NCBI GenBank assembly: GCA_965243285.1
Contig: OZ251537.1
Coordinates: 1,054,001 to 1,118,000, forward strand
DNA: 64,000 nucleotides
Reading direction: 5' to 3'
DNA from: JAHRAW01 sp965243285
GTDB taxonomy: Bacteria > Pseudomonadota > Gammaproteobacteria > Arenicellales > Poriferihabitantaceae
The notes beneath the pieces are model-generated. The model was not told the origin of the DNA and did not search any database. It saw nothing but the letters and a program-made list of their open reading frames with translations. The translations under genes and the position numbers were made by a program. Below, piece after piece: positions 58,701 to 64,000 of this stretch (position 1 is the first letter of the stretch; each line of letters starts with the position of its first letter).

Positions 58701-61700
58701 CTGCCGGGGGCCGAATCTTCAGCCGTCACGGTGGTCTACAGCGCCACCCAGGGCGGCGTCGCAGTGGCCAGCGCCACCTTCACCGTGACCATCGGGCCGG
58801 TGAATCTGCAAATATTTACCATCGCCGACCAAGCCTATGAGGCCGGCACGGCGCTCACCGCCACCACCTCGCTCACCCTGCCGCAAACCACCGACCATGA
58901 CGACACCGTGACCTACGCCCTGGTCGGCACCGATAGCGCCGCCGGTAACGCCCTGCCGGGCGGCTTGATTTACACCGCAAGCGAGCAAGTTTTGGGCGGC
59001 GAGCCGAGCGCCGCTGGCGTATTTTCGCTGAGTTACACCGCCACCCGCAGCGGCATCACCATCGGTCGCGGCGCATTTACCATTACGGTGAGTCATGTAC
59101 TAGAGACTCCGGGCGATGAGACCTTCGATGTGGGCGAGAGCGTCGCCGTGAGGCTGAATCCCGCCCTCGGCGAGCCCACCGACGGCACCGGCGCTTTGGT
59201 ATACGCCCTAATGGGCACCTATGGCGTCACCGGCGATGCCTTGCCCGATGGCTTGGCCTTTGGCGTCGGCGGGGCGCGCGTGTTGGACGGCCGCCCGACT
59301 ACGGCCGGCGCCTACATGCTCACCTACACCGCCACCGACGCCAGCGGCGACAGCAGCGTCGAAGTCGGCCGGGTGAATTTCACGGTAACGGTGAATTTCG
59401 TCTTGCCCAACCCCGGCCCGCAGAGTTTCACCGCTGGTTCGACGATTGCGCTCACCCTGCCCGCCGTCGCCGGCGGCACCCCGGAGCTGGCGTTTGTGTA
59501 TGGCTTGGCCGGCGAAAACAACGCCGCCTTGCCGGCCGGTTTGGTTTTTACCGCCGGCAATCGCGCGCTATCCGGCACCTTAGGGCCAGCGGCGGCGCCG
59601 GTCACGCTGGTGTACACCGCCACCGGCGGCGTCACCTTAAGCCAGCCATTCACCTTCACCATCGCCACCGCGAATCTACAAACTTTTGTCATCACCGACC
59701 CCGTTTATGTCGCCGGCACGGCGCTTGCCGCCGACACGGCGCTCACGTTGCCGCAAATCACCAACCCTGATCCGGCGGTGACTTACGCCCTGGACGGCAC
59801 CTATGGCGCCGCGAGGAACGCCCTGCCGGCCGGCTTGATTTTCACCGCCGCCAGCCGAGTGATGAGCGGCACGCCCACCGCCGCCGGCCTATTCGCGGTG
59901 ACCTACACCGCCACCCAAGGCGGCATCCTCATCGCCAGCGGGAATTTCACCATTACAGTGAATTATGGCTTGCCGAACCCGGGCGCGCAGTCCTTGCGCG
60001 CTGGTTCGGTGGTGTCACGCACTTTTCTCGAGGCCGTCGGCGGCGACGCTGGGTTCGTTTATGGCGTGACTGGCTCCATTCCCGACGGTTTGGCTTTTGA
60101 CGCCGGCAGCCGAGAGTGGTCCGGCGTGCCGACCACCGAGTCCCCGGCGGTCACGCTGGTGTACACCGCCACCAGCGGCAGCGGCGTTGATGCCCTAAGC
60201 ATTTCGGCCACCTTCGAGGTCACCATCACCGCCGCAGTGGTGGCGCCGCTTGATATCGCCGACCCGGCCGCCTACCCGGCCGGCGCCGCGCTCACCGCCG
60301 TCACCAGCCTCACCCTGGGGCAAATCACCGACCATGATGACGCGGTGACCTACGCCCTGGACGGCACCTATGGCGCCGCGAGGAACGCCCTGCCGGCCGG
60401 TTTGATTTTCACCGCCGCCAGCCGAGTGATGAGCGGCACGCCCACCGTCGCCGGCCTATTCGCGGTGACCTACACCGCCGCGCGAAGCGGCGTCACCATC
60501 GCCAGCGGCGCCTTTACCATTACCGTGACTCATGTACTAGAGGCCCCGGCCGCGCAGTCATACACCACCGGCGATGCTATCGGCAGTGTCACCCTGCCGC
60601 CAGCCGTCGGCGGCGGCGCTTTGTCCTATGCTTTGGTAAACGCCGACGCGGCCACCGATGATTTGCCGGGCGGTTTGGTTTTTGGCACGGTCGCCGCCCG
60701 CATTTTGAGCGGCACGCCCACCGCCGCCGGCACCTTCACGCTGAGCTACATCGTCACCGACACCGACCCCATTAGCGCCACCGCCGGCGAAGTGGCCAGG
60801 GCGGAATTCAGCGTCACCATCGCCGGCCCGCGGTTCGCTAATTTCGATGTGGGCGACCTGGCTTACTCGGTGGGCGTGGCCATCGCCGACCTCGCCTTGC
60901 CCGTGGCCACCGATGGCTATGGCGCTTTCACCTACACCGTGACCGGGCCGGACGAGCAGCCCCTGAATGAGGCGTTGCCGGGGCTTAGTTTCAATGGCGC
61001 CGCCGCCAGCCGAGCCTTGTTCGGCCGGCCGAGCGCGGCTGGCTCGGCCGTGCTCACCTACATCGCCACCGATGGCGGCGGCAACGCCACCGATGGCACG
61101 GCGATATTCACGGTAACGGTGGGGCGCGTGCTGCCGGCCATCGCTGAGCAAACCCTGCCGGCTGGCGTGTTGGCGGCGCTGACCTTGCCCGAGATAGTCG
61201 GCGGCGGCGCTAATGTGGTGTATGGCGTAAGCGGCGCCTTGCCCACCGAGTTGACTTTTGATGCGGACAATCGCGCCTTGCGCGGCACGCCGGCGACGGC
61301 GACGGCCAGTCCGATAGCGCTGCTGTACACCGCCAGCGAGGGCGGCGTGGACCTCGATAGCGAAGAATTCATGCTGAGCATCGCGCACGCCTTCGCGCCG
61401 AGCATCGATGATCAAGTCTACGCGCTCGGCGGCGCTATCGACAACCTGACCCTGCCGCCAGCCGCCGGCGGCGGTACTTTGGCGTACGCCTTGCGCACCG
61501 CCGACGCGGCCACCGATGATTTGCCGGCTGGTTTGCTGTTTGGCGATGTGTCCGCCCGCGTTTTGAGTGGCGCGCCCACCGCGGCCGGCACCTTCACGCT
61601 GAATTACACCGCCAGCCAGACCGTGTCCGGGGTTGAGACGCAAGTGGCCTCGGCGGAATTTACCGTCACCATTACCGGCCCGCGTTTTGCTGATTTTAAT

Positions 61701-64000
61701 GAGGGAGACCGAAACTTCCCGGCTGGTATGCCCATCACCGACATCATCCTGCCGGTGGCCACCGATGGCGTCGGCGCTTTCACCTACTTTTTGACTGGCG
61801 GGGTCGACCGATTACCGGTACATCAAGTCATAGCCGGGCTATCCTTCGATGGCGATGCCGCCAGTCGCGCCCTAGCCGGCACGCCCACCTCGGTGATTTC
61901 CCTAACCCTCACCTACACCGCCCGCGACAGCGCCACCCGGCCCAATTCCACCGATGATTCGGCCACTTTCACGGTATCGGTAGGTCGCGTCTTCGCCGCC
62001 GACATCCCCAGCCCGTCCTACCCGGTCAACAGCGCCATTAACCCGCCGCTCACCCTGCCAGCGGTCACCGGCGACGGTGAGTTGGCGTACGATTTAGTCG
62101 CCGTCACCGGCAGTACTTTCCCCGCCGGGTTGGAGTTTGGCACCGCCGGCGTCCGCGTGTTGAGCGGCACGCCCACCGCAGCTGGCGTATTCAGGCTGAG
62201 TTACACCGCCATGGAAGGTGAAGATTTGGTAGCGAGCGCCATGGTCACCGTGACCATCACCCAGGTGCTGGCGAGCATTCCCCCCGCAACTTATCCGGCC
62301 GGCGCCGCCATCGGCAATTTAACCCTGCCCATAGCGGCCGGCGGCGGCAGTTTGACTTACGCCCTGAGCAACGCCGCCGATGACAGCGATGAGTTGCCGG
62401 CCGGTTTGGTGTTTGGCGTCGCCGGCGCCCGCGTGTTGAGCGGCACGCCTACCGCCGCTGGCACCTTCACGCTGAATTACACCGCCAGCACCATCGGCGT
62501 CGGCGGCGCCGACGACATCGAAGTCGCCAGCACGCAACTGGTGGTGACGGTGACGCATTCGCTGGATGCTATCGGTGATTTTGCAGCCGATGCCGGCGTG
62601 CTCATTAACATGCCGTTGCTCCCCGCCGCTGGCGGCGGTGACTTGGCCTATTCCTTGAGCGGCACGCCCGATACCGCCGGTTTGAGTTTGGCTGGCGTGA
62701 ATGGTCGCACCTTGGGCGGCACGCCGATGGTGGCCGGCATCTACACGCTGGTCTACGCCGCCACCTTGGTCGGCGGCACGGACGCAGTGGCCAGCGTCAC
62801 CTTTACAGTGACCGTAAACCATGTGTTGCCGAATCCGGGCGCGCAGTCTTACAGCGCTGGTTCGGTGGTGTCGCTCAATTTGGATGAAGTCGTAGGCGGC
62901 GGCGATGCATTTGTTTATGGTTTGACGGCCGCCGCCGGCAGTACTTTCCCCGCTGGATTAGGTTTCGACGCCGGCACCCGCGTGTTATCCGGCGTGCCGA
63001 CCACCGAGGCCTCGGCAGTCACGCTGAACTACACCGCCACCCGAGGCAACGCCCCCGATGCCATCAACCTCACGGCGACCTTCGAGGTCACCATCACCGC
63101 GGCGGTCGTGCAGACGCTGACCGTCGCCGACCCCGCCGCCTACCCGGCCGGCACGGCTATCACTGATCTCGAACTCCCGCAAGCCACCGGCGGCGGCACT
63201 TTGGTGTACGCCTTGAGCGGCACGCCAGCCGGCTTGGGCTTAGGAGTGGGCTCGGAAGCCCGAACTTTGAGCGGCACGCCGACCGTGGCCGGCGAATTCG
63301 ATGTCATCTACACCGCCACCCGCAGCGGCGTCACCATCGCCATGGCGACCTTCACCATCACCGTAAACCATGTGTTGGTGAAGCCGGTCGACCAAGAATA
63401 CGATGCCGGCGAGACAGTTAATGAGACCTTGGCCACCGCCCTCGGCGACCCCGACGGCGATTTGGCCTACGCCCTGACCGGCACCTATGGCCCCGACAGC
63501 AACGCCTTGCCGGCCGGCTTGATTTTCACCGCCGCCACCCGCCTATTGGGCGGCAGCCCGACGGTCGCCGGCACCTACACGCTGACTTACACCGCCACCG
63601 GCGTCGAAGTCGGCAGCGAGACCTTCACGCTGACGGTGAATCACGCCCTACCAAACCCCGGCGCGCAGACCTTCGCCGCTGGTTCGAGCGTGAATGAGTC
63701 GCTGCCGCAAGTCCTCGGCGGCGGTGGTGCATTCACCTACGCCCTAACCGCGGCCGACGGCATCGGCACGGTGGCCAGCGTACTGCCCGGTATGTCCTTC
63801 CATGCCGGCAATCGAGCCTTAGCCGGCACGCCGAGCGTGGAGACCACCAGCCCGGTTTCGCTGGCCTACACCGCCACCCGAAGCGCCGATGCCATCACCC
63901 TCACGGCGACCTTCGCCGTCACCATCGGCGCCGTGAATTTGCAGGACTTCGACATCCAAGACCCCGCCGCCTACCCGGCCGGCACGGCTATCACTAATCT
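43752..64000 (+). CDS. Giant secreted protein with about 69 Ig-like repeats, 3' end outside window
   Basis: Open from ATG 43752 to the window edge: 6,749 full codons with the same phase at both ends (checked also near 48942, 52440 and 56802). A long basic N-region and a hydrophobic core FLMVAAVAVAQLGLVGMAHG, cut near HGQ, form an export signal; a start at M42 is possible. I counted about 69 repeats of 80-105 residues plus a partial one. Repeats up to about residue 2650 are mostly of a class with NRTY/DRTY starts, RRLSFSR turns and VITGGP ends. Later ones follow LPAGL.F, RVLSGTPTAAG, F.LTYTA, and end near TITGPRF or TVNHVL. This fits He_PIG-type Ig-like modules. No C-terminal anchor is visible. 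The preceding gene has the same repeats and a beta-barrel, so this one may end in a barrel too. Confidence 0.85.
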   Translation, partial: MIVRRIVRIALMGARLRAGTSPRQWFGRISAICQPRWARFLMVAAVAVAQLGLVGMAHGQTFAPGTSIAHQRFILFEVSSVDLPRVASGQSNANYTLTGPGNATIGSLFPGLSFGLNTSGGVANTPQIFGQPLAVNTRGTRMTYSASPAGGVNQRLFFTMDVQWWNYSPPTQADLTLPLDSSVDRELPRAGSGYNSLANLTLLGPNEKAFAGLVSGLRVDQIYPENGSRRLVLRGRPDKPVTVRLTYRAEAVFPPPGRASELFFNLVVPPPGFAHAISDRTYTSGVASSVRLPVAISKSPFTYTLTASGGRPLTDVAPGMTFDASAGIRRLRGTPTRVGSTRLTYSVTDAYGNVGSADFEFTIVPGAAGPTILNPPADRTYSSTSGGSTRSFQLPVGSGVGPFTYALTGPNGETPAQALPHGDFDPGRTARRVSLRTRGYLGLVGTFPLIYIVTDSAGRSTTAQFDVVITGGPSFSAQPGNRTYKPDIPLTTWQLPVGVAASTALPGEELRYELTGPYGSSLAAAMPGGGLAFDGTPSARRVSITPTRAGVFPLVYRILGVDSSTSPATTRYRIETTFTITITGPILAIADTPRNRSHAAGATIAPVTLPAASVGRRPLTYSLTAAGGQAVADALPGVTFKRNTRVLGGVPTTATTARLTYGITEPDGSYSQTFFTMRITGPDLEQNLVDRTYVAGTVRSQLLPAARSAAKPLTYVVVGPNERPLGEVAPGMTFNSAPDTLRFGGTPTQTGSVNLTYRAIDTYGNVDEEVFVFAVTGGPTLTSAPADRTFAVIDQMRSFQLPLAIGTAPYTYALSGQNGEAVGDLIPSGNFDPAASARRLSFSRRQAGTYAFLYVASDATGLSVTASFRIVISGGPTFVTTPANRVFAVDSALRTSQLSTATGSAPLTYSLVGGRGEAVADAIPGGEFDPSGGARRITFSRQTVGVYTFEYSVTDSNGLSRAARFTITISGGPRIDLAPPDRTYPTASDVVSFGLPGAAGIAPFTYALTGPGGAELGHTLDDGRFDSSTRQASFRPSASGVSRLTYSVTDTNGFSVARSFNVVVSGGAAPLFAAAPANRTYPATDDIFTFFLPQASGAAPFTYGLTGLGGEPISVALPSGGFGLDATSGAEAQARQVSFSRHRAGIYPLLYRVTDSAGLAATAEFRIVINGGPVFATVQTNRTFRAAHSADTESQNLTLVAAAGSGVFTYALSGINGEAVINHIPGGAFDPRPGQRVMSFSRRQTGTFGFRYTVTNAAGLSRAVTFNITIIGGPEFASAPPNLTYSVADRNQSVQLPGGSNSTGPYRYALTGLAGEPLEDVLPRGTFNAQADSRRLTFSRATAGIYPVLYAVTDNSQYQHVSTARFNIVIVGGPRFTIIQTDRTFSASNTPGSISLPQANGEALITYAVSGELGEVVGDSIPGGSFDSNPQRRRLHFSRQRGGVFPFLYTATDRHGLSVATRFNVVIAGGPIFASAQSDRTYRTNSARRILDLPSATGNGAITYTLRGERGEALADAIPGGVFRRLNGGSFLSFFRHRAGIYPLRYIATDSSDFSSTLRFTITIEGPLSMSAVPTDRTYRAETNRRHNFQLPFGNGSSRFYPFSYTLTGPDNAAVVDSLPNGSFDASPNERRVSFAASTVGVYPLTYVVTSDGTGDIRETKFNVVITGPAFTGSGFPLAEQTYVGQSAIAPLTLPAAADGAQPLGYTLTGADNQALAEAVPGLVFEAASRVLSGTPSTSGSVALTYRAVDFHGNAIAVFFTVEVEGGPTFDATPPDLTYSTAAASLTTQLPAASGIGVITYAVTGADALALGDSIPDGVFDASPAARNLSFGGRRAGVFPMRYTATDANGVSVTASFNITLDFDPTFAAQQPDRTYPGLNSERTLRLPAAVGSGAITYALTGGPGETLADTITDGAFDARAGRRLLTFSRRLPGVYPLRYIATDSSGSSRLMRFNIVITGPIFDSLALPDLTYPAGAAIDAVTLPQASRQGEVTYALVRRGGTAVHNAVPGMAFDAATRVLSGTPTTAASGTAMRYTVSNVDGAATNPFNLTVTGPMLPPAVLVMNGVPSTGTRFWAHSGTDVNIRTLPLAVSSAPPLTYSLWGPNEQPVGEAIPNLTFDADIRRFSGTPLKSGPYVRLTYRVVDRYANRAQRTDAFYLQIRGGPTFTNPPSRRAYNASTSATPQVLLLSAATGGIAPYTYTVTGRSGQAVADVIPGGAFASTSSARRLSFLRTQQGSFPLAYTVTDSRGVYFTVNFTIVIGDDNLNLSQVVNRTVAVEQDRTFTLPNGIGDTPAASYTYTLRGAGGEDLATALPDAQVAFDAAANRRRLTLTPTRSGVYPLAYRVAIGNGLFAESTFNVTVPTPSFATIASVYSYDISAAVALTLPPGDGTLSYTYTLTGPTGQAVGDVLPGLSFNATSRILRGQATQASTAMLTYRVADRHANSGAAIFSVQISGGPSFAANPPRSGTLMASAAGLHSRALPFAAGGVAPLTYSVTGRAGQALSEVLLDGVFEEDASGNTLKFSRNRMGRFLLRYSVQDAEGNADSADFNLLITLSPGLLPEDVQNQPDLSVAIEQNVDHALAHGGYAVSHYTLSGANGEDLADVLPWAVNFVGDSERRLRFTPTTSGVFPLRYRAVTSTGIYAEGFFSLTVRPPSLAAPENVRYTFGQTVSLTLPAAVGAAPFTYTLTAAQAEALATALPGLSFDADTRVLSGAPMQSGTVLLTYGAADKYGNDTPNATFAVEVTRVFSTAIAAQTFTAGEEVAAFTLPPPGGSGVLRYTLSGAAGALLPAGLTFAANTRVVGGTPTQAGAATLTYIAYDDAGEVTRTAFGVTILYSLADISDQTYVAGAAVDLTLPALIGANGAPNYALLLAGEAATAANLPAGLSFDGDSRVLSGTPPTAAVVMLTYTASDGGVVVAMEEFALAITGPAFAAGVLPLADKSYAAAVTITPLTLPALSGAAPLTYVLVGPGEQDLAAAAPGFAFSADRVLSGAVYRGGDTQMTYRITDRYANVTEATFGLSITGAPVITNPPNQRTYNSSTTAVQQILLLSAATGGSGALTYMVTGRHGETVFDAIPSGTFTATAARRELRFVRIRIGDTLLLYTVTDAIGAYTEVPFTITILDSTMSLDLAQHADVTAAIGQSTTVTLPDGIGATPAVSYTYELGGLNRSTLAVALPAAEAVFDGAVNTRELSFTPIRAGVYTVVYRVGINAIRFTETTFNIIVPAPTLAAQPTALRYAIGDTVSETLPAGVGAAPFTYALTDRAGQAVDQALPGLAFEVASGVLSGSPTQNGSAALTYTATDKYGNATAEVMFGVLVGRAFAGLIGDETYTAGATVALTLPPIAAGGAANYALVGSQGAALPAGLAFTAANRALAGSPTEAGAFTLIYTASDGGSEVARATLVVTVRHSLPNPGPQTYFAEVDITALTLAPAVGGGALSYALLGAGPAATAPNLPAGLVFAAGGRALSGTPGTVGVFTLTYTANAGGEVVAMTTFTATVNHALQNLPAPQSYRVGVALDELTLPVATGGGDLTYTLGADLDADPATAPTLPAGLGFDATMRVLSGVPSAAQATVALTYTASDGPAVDGSEQVASGQFTVTISQDAFPTLVAESFAVGATVSLTLPETIGGGELTYALGAVLPATALPDGLMFTPATRVLEGTPSTVAAAVTLNYSASQRNAGISAAVAAAALSVTITGPRFAAFEVGEQSYLADRPVMNLTLPPATDGIGAFTYTLSGASGQDLAAAAPGLVFAGRPDSDGNAATRVLSGTPSTAAAAVVLTYLATDAAGNATDAMATFMVTVVHAFAADIGHQTHDAGTAIAALTLPVASGGGDLTYGLTDGAAVDGGLPAGLAFADDTRALSGTPTAAGVFTLTYTASDGPVLADGSQIVVSTTFTITVNHVFAAAIAAQNYTTGVDIGAVLLPVVHGGGALSYTVRGTVASGALPAGLNFAVTAARTLSGVPRTAGLFGLTYIVTDTDPASDTFGEVGRAIFIVTVAGPRFDTFTLADKIYPPGVTIADLTLPAATDGFGAFTYTLLEVGGQPLGAALPGLLFDGAADSRILSGTPSEDGSAMLVYIATDAGGNATAGEEMFMVMVGRTLPVIADQTIPAGRLWRLTLPEIVGSGDDVVYAVSGLPGDLEFAGGDRVLSGTPAVATTLTLRYTAHASGGGPLIDAKTFMLTIEHALPPAIDAETYPVGSLIDNLTLPEAAGGGSLVYALSNAAEDTDDLPAGLIFDGLATARTLSGTPSAAGVFRLNYTASIIGGAEVATAEFTVTLTGPRFAAFNVVDQIYPLGVSIDSLVLPPATDGFGDFSYDLTTAPNNQSVATALAGLSFDGDAASRALSGTPSVAGSAILTYVAADSANPPNVTDDSATFKVTVGRAFAAGIPIPSYSVDSRIDLTLPVATGGGVLVYALNGALSLGLSSAAGATGAIIISGTPTVAGTYPLDYTASENGIVVARAAIALTITHVLPTLPPRSFPAEAIIDNVTLPQAAGGGSLTYNLTNADADAAALPAGLSFGIAGDRVLSGTPTTAGVFTLNYTASQTIDGASVPAASAQLVVTVTHSLPTIVDFAVDAGVAIDLELPPAAGGGDLVYSVSGTPNAAGLSVTGRTLGGTPTIAGTYTLTYAATLVGGADAVANSIFMLSVNLVLPTPPAVEFPAGVAASLTLPLAQGGGVFVYGLTGNRPVGMATLRDNILSGLPTTPEAYPLVYTATQGGTILSVNFTITIGDAVVAPLEIANQTYPVHSAIVDLTLPMAEGGGALVYALSGEVPAGLSLGVGPAARVLSGTPTAIGWYDVVYSTTRAGVIIASGAFTITVHHVLAKPDDETFDAGEVVALTLPLAIGDPDGELAYALSGTYGGADDALPDGLAFGDAGGRVLDGRIDTAGAYMLTYTATDASGDVEVEVGRQIFTVTVNFVLHNPGNQTFASGSVANVTLPAALGGGVFGYELTGAPLPEGLGFTAGERRLSGLPGAESSAVTVVYSATQGGVAVASATFTVTIGPVNLQIFTIADQAYEAGTALTATTSLTLPQTTDHDDTVTYALVGTDSAAGNALPGGLIYTASEQVLGGEPSAAGVFSLSYTATRSGITIGRGAFTITVSHVLETPGDETFDVGESVAVRLNPALGEPTDGTGALVYALMGTYGVTGDALPDGLAFGVGGARVLDGRPTTAGAYMLTYTATDASGDSSVEVGRVNFTVTVNFVLPNPGPQSFTAGSTIALTLPAVAGGTPELAFVYGLAGENNAALPAGLVFTAGNRALSGTLGPAAAPVTLVYTATGGVTLSQPFTFTIATANLQTFVITDPVYVAGTALAADTALTLPQITNPDPAVTYALDGTYGAARNALPAGLIFTAASRVMSGTPTAAGLFAVTYTATQGGILIASGNFTITVNYGLPNPGAQSLRAGSVVSRTFLEAVGGDAGFVYGVTGSIPDGLAFDAGSREWSGVPTTESPAVTLVYTATSGSGVDALSISATFEVTITAAVVAPLDIADPAAYPAGAALTAVTSLTLGQITDHDDAVTYALDGTYGAARNALPAGLIFTAASRVMSGTPTVAGLFAVTYTAARSGVTIASGAFTITVTHVLEAPAAQSYTTGDAIGSVTLPPAVGGGALSYALVNADAATDDLPGGLVFGTVAARILSGTPTAAGTFTLSYIVTDTDPISATAGEVARAEFSVTIAGPRFANFDVGDLAYSVGVAIADLALPVATDGYGAFTYTVTGPDEQPLNEALPGLSFNGAAASRALFGRPSAAGSAVLTYIATDGGGNATDGTAIFTVTVGRVLPAIAEQTLPAGVLAALTLPEIVGGGANVVYGVSGALPTELTFDADNRALRGTPATATASPIALLYTASEGGVDLDSEEFMLSIAHAFAPSIDDQVYALGGAIDNLTLPPAAGGGTLAYALRTADAATDDLPAGLLFGDVSARVLSGAPTAAGTFTLNYTASQTVSGVETQVASAEFTVTITGPRFADFNEGDRNFPAGMPITDIILPVATDGVGAFTYFLTGGVDRLPVHQVIAGLSFDGDAASRALAGTPTSVISLTLTYTARDSATRPNSTDDSATFTVSVGRVFAADIPSPSYPVNSAINPPLTLPAVTGDGELAYDLVAVTGSTFPAGLEFGTAGVRVLSGTPTAAGVFRLSYTAMEGEDLVASAMVTVTITQVLASIPPATYPAGAAIGNLTLPIAAGGGSLTYALSNAADDSDELPAGLVFGVAGARVLSGTPTAAGTFTLNYTASTIGVGGADDIEVASTQLVVTVTHSLDAIGDFAADAGVLINMPLLPAAGGGDLAYSLSGTPDTAGLSLAGVNGRTLGGTPMVAGIYTLVYAATLVGGTDAVASVTFTVTVNHVLPNPGAQSYSAGSVVSLNLDEVVGGGDAFVYGLTAAAGSTFPAGLGFDAGTRVLSGVPTTEASAVTLNYTATRGNAPDAINLTATFEVTITAAVVQTLTVADPAAYPAGTAITDLELPQATGGGTLVYALSGTPAGLGLGVGSEARTLSGTPTVAGEFDVIYTATRSGVTIAMATFTITVNHVLVKPVDQEYDAGETVNETLATALGDPDGDLAYALTGTYGPDSNALPAGLIFTAATRLLGGSPTVAGTYTLTYTATGVEVGSETFTLTVNHALPNPGAQTFAAGSSVNESLPQVLGGGGAFTYALTAADGIGTVASVLPGMSFHAGNRALAGTPSVETTSPVSLAYTATRSADAITLTATFAVTIGAVNLQDFDIQDPAAYPAGTAITN

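Noticed and set aside
60558..61643. Long minus-strand open frames opposite the second giant gene (also 50445-51260, 53619-54017, 62319-62822)
   Set aside because: They mirror the repeat units of the plus-strand protein and arise from its GC-rich codon pattern; their sequences are Gly/Arg/Ala-rich with no domain.
43752..64000. Reading the regular repeats of the second giant as a CRISPR array or satellite DNA
   Set aside because: Units are 240-320 bases, diverged, in one open frame with protein-level landmarks, and no short identical repeats with unique spacers are present.

Overview
The window reads as a GC-rich proteobacterial chromosome segment; I infer a marine, possibly host-associated gammaproteobacterium. 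The reasons are taurine/sulfonate-type genes, D-amino-acid use, liv-type uptake, a Na+/alanine symporter, giant secreted Ig-like proteins and many small repeats. No rRNA, tRNA or CRISPR array was recognised. Two restriction-modification blocks and a decayed defence patch are visibly AT-richer than the rest, which suggests transfer.

Layout. 1-4909 (minus strand): the N-terminal part of a membrane adenylate/guanylate-cyclase-type sensor, a dgcN-dgcA pair for D-glutamate catabolism, and pta. 4970-6610: a defence graveyard holding a truncated DUF488 gene, a truncated and frameshifted methylase-HNH gene, an mntA remnant and a doubly broken hepT. 6809-9625: a single-chain nuclease-methylase-specificity enzyme. 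9782-13200 (minus): AI-2E transporter, M48 lipoprotein peptidase, small lipoprotein. 13201-19732 (minus): ald, a second single-chain R-M enzyme, a hypothetical gene duplicated in tandem, and xsc. 20581-27607: Nudix hydrolase, livGFHM, DinB-like protein and livK. 28200-30770: zinc-ribbon protein, usp, Na+/alanine symporter. 31049-36589: lrp, cysI, DUF934, nadB. 36843-64000: two giant secreted repeat proteins. The second is open for at least 6,749 codons and leaves the window.

Metabolic reading (inference): Xsc turns sulfoacetaldehyde into acetyl phosphate and sulfite, Pta makes acetyl-CoA, and Ald recycles the alanine formed by a taurine:pyruvate aminotransferase that is not in this window. 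The liv transporter and the alanine symporter could import substrates, and CysI can reduce the sulfite.

The most unusual content is (a) the pair of giant Ig-like proteins, the second with about 69 repeats in two classes; (b) a family of short elements with GGGA-TTATATA-type inverted ends, including two 144-bp copies in inverted orientation around usp and the symporter; (c) His/Asp/Gly-rich inserts inside the enzymes Pta and NadB, resembling low-complexity tracts between genes; (d) a 650-bp tandem duplication that copied the xsc translation leader; (e) a hairpin-pair element whose stem shows compensatory changes between copies; (f) four 10-bp sites about 40 bp apart upstream of ald.
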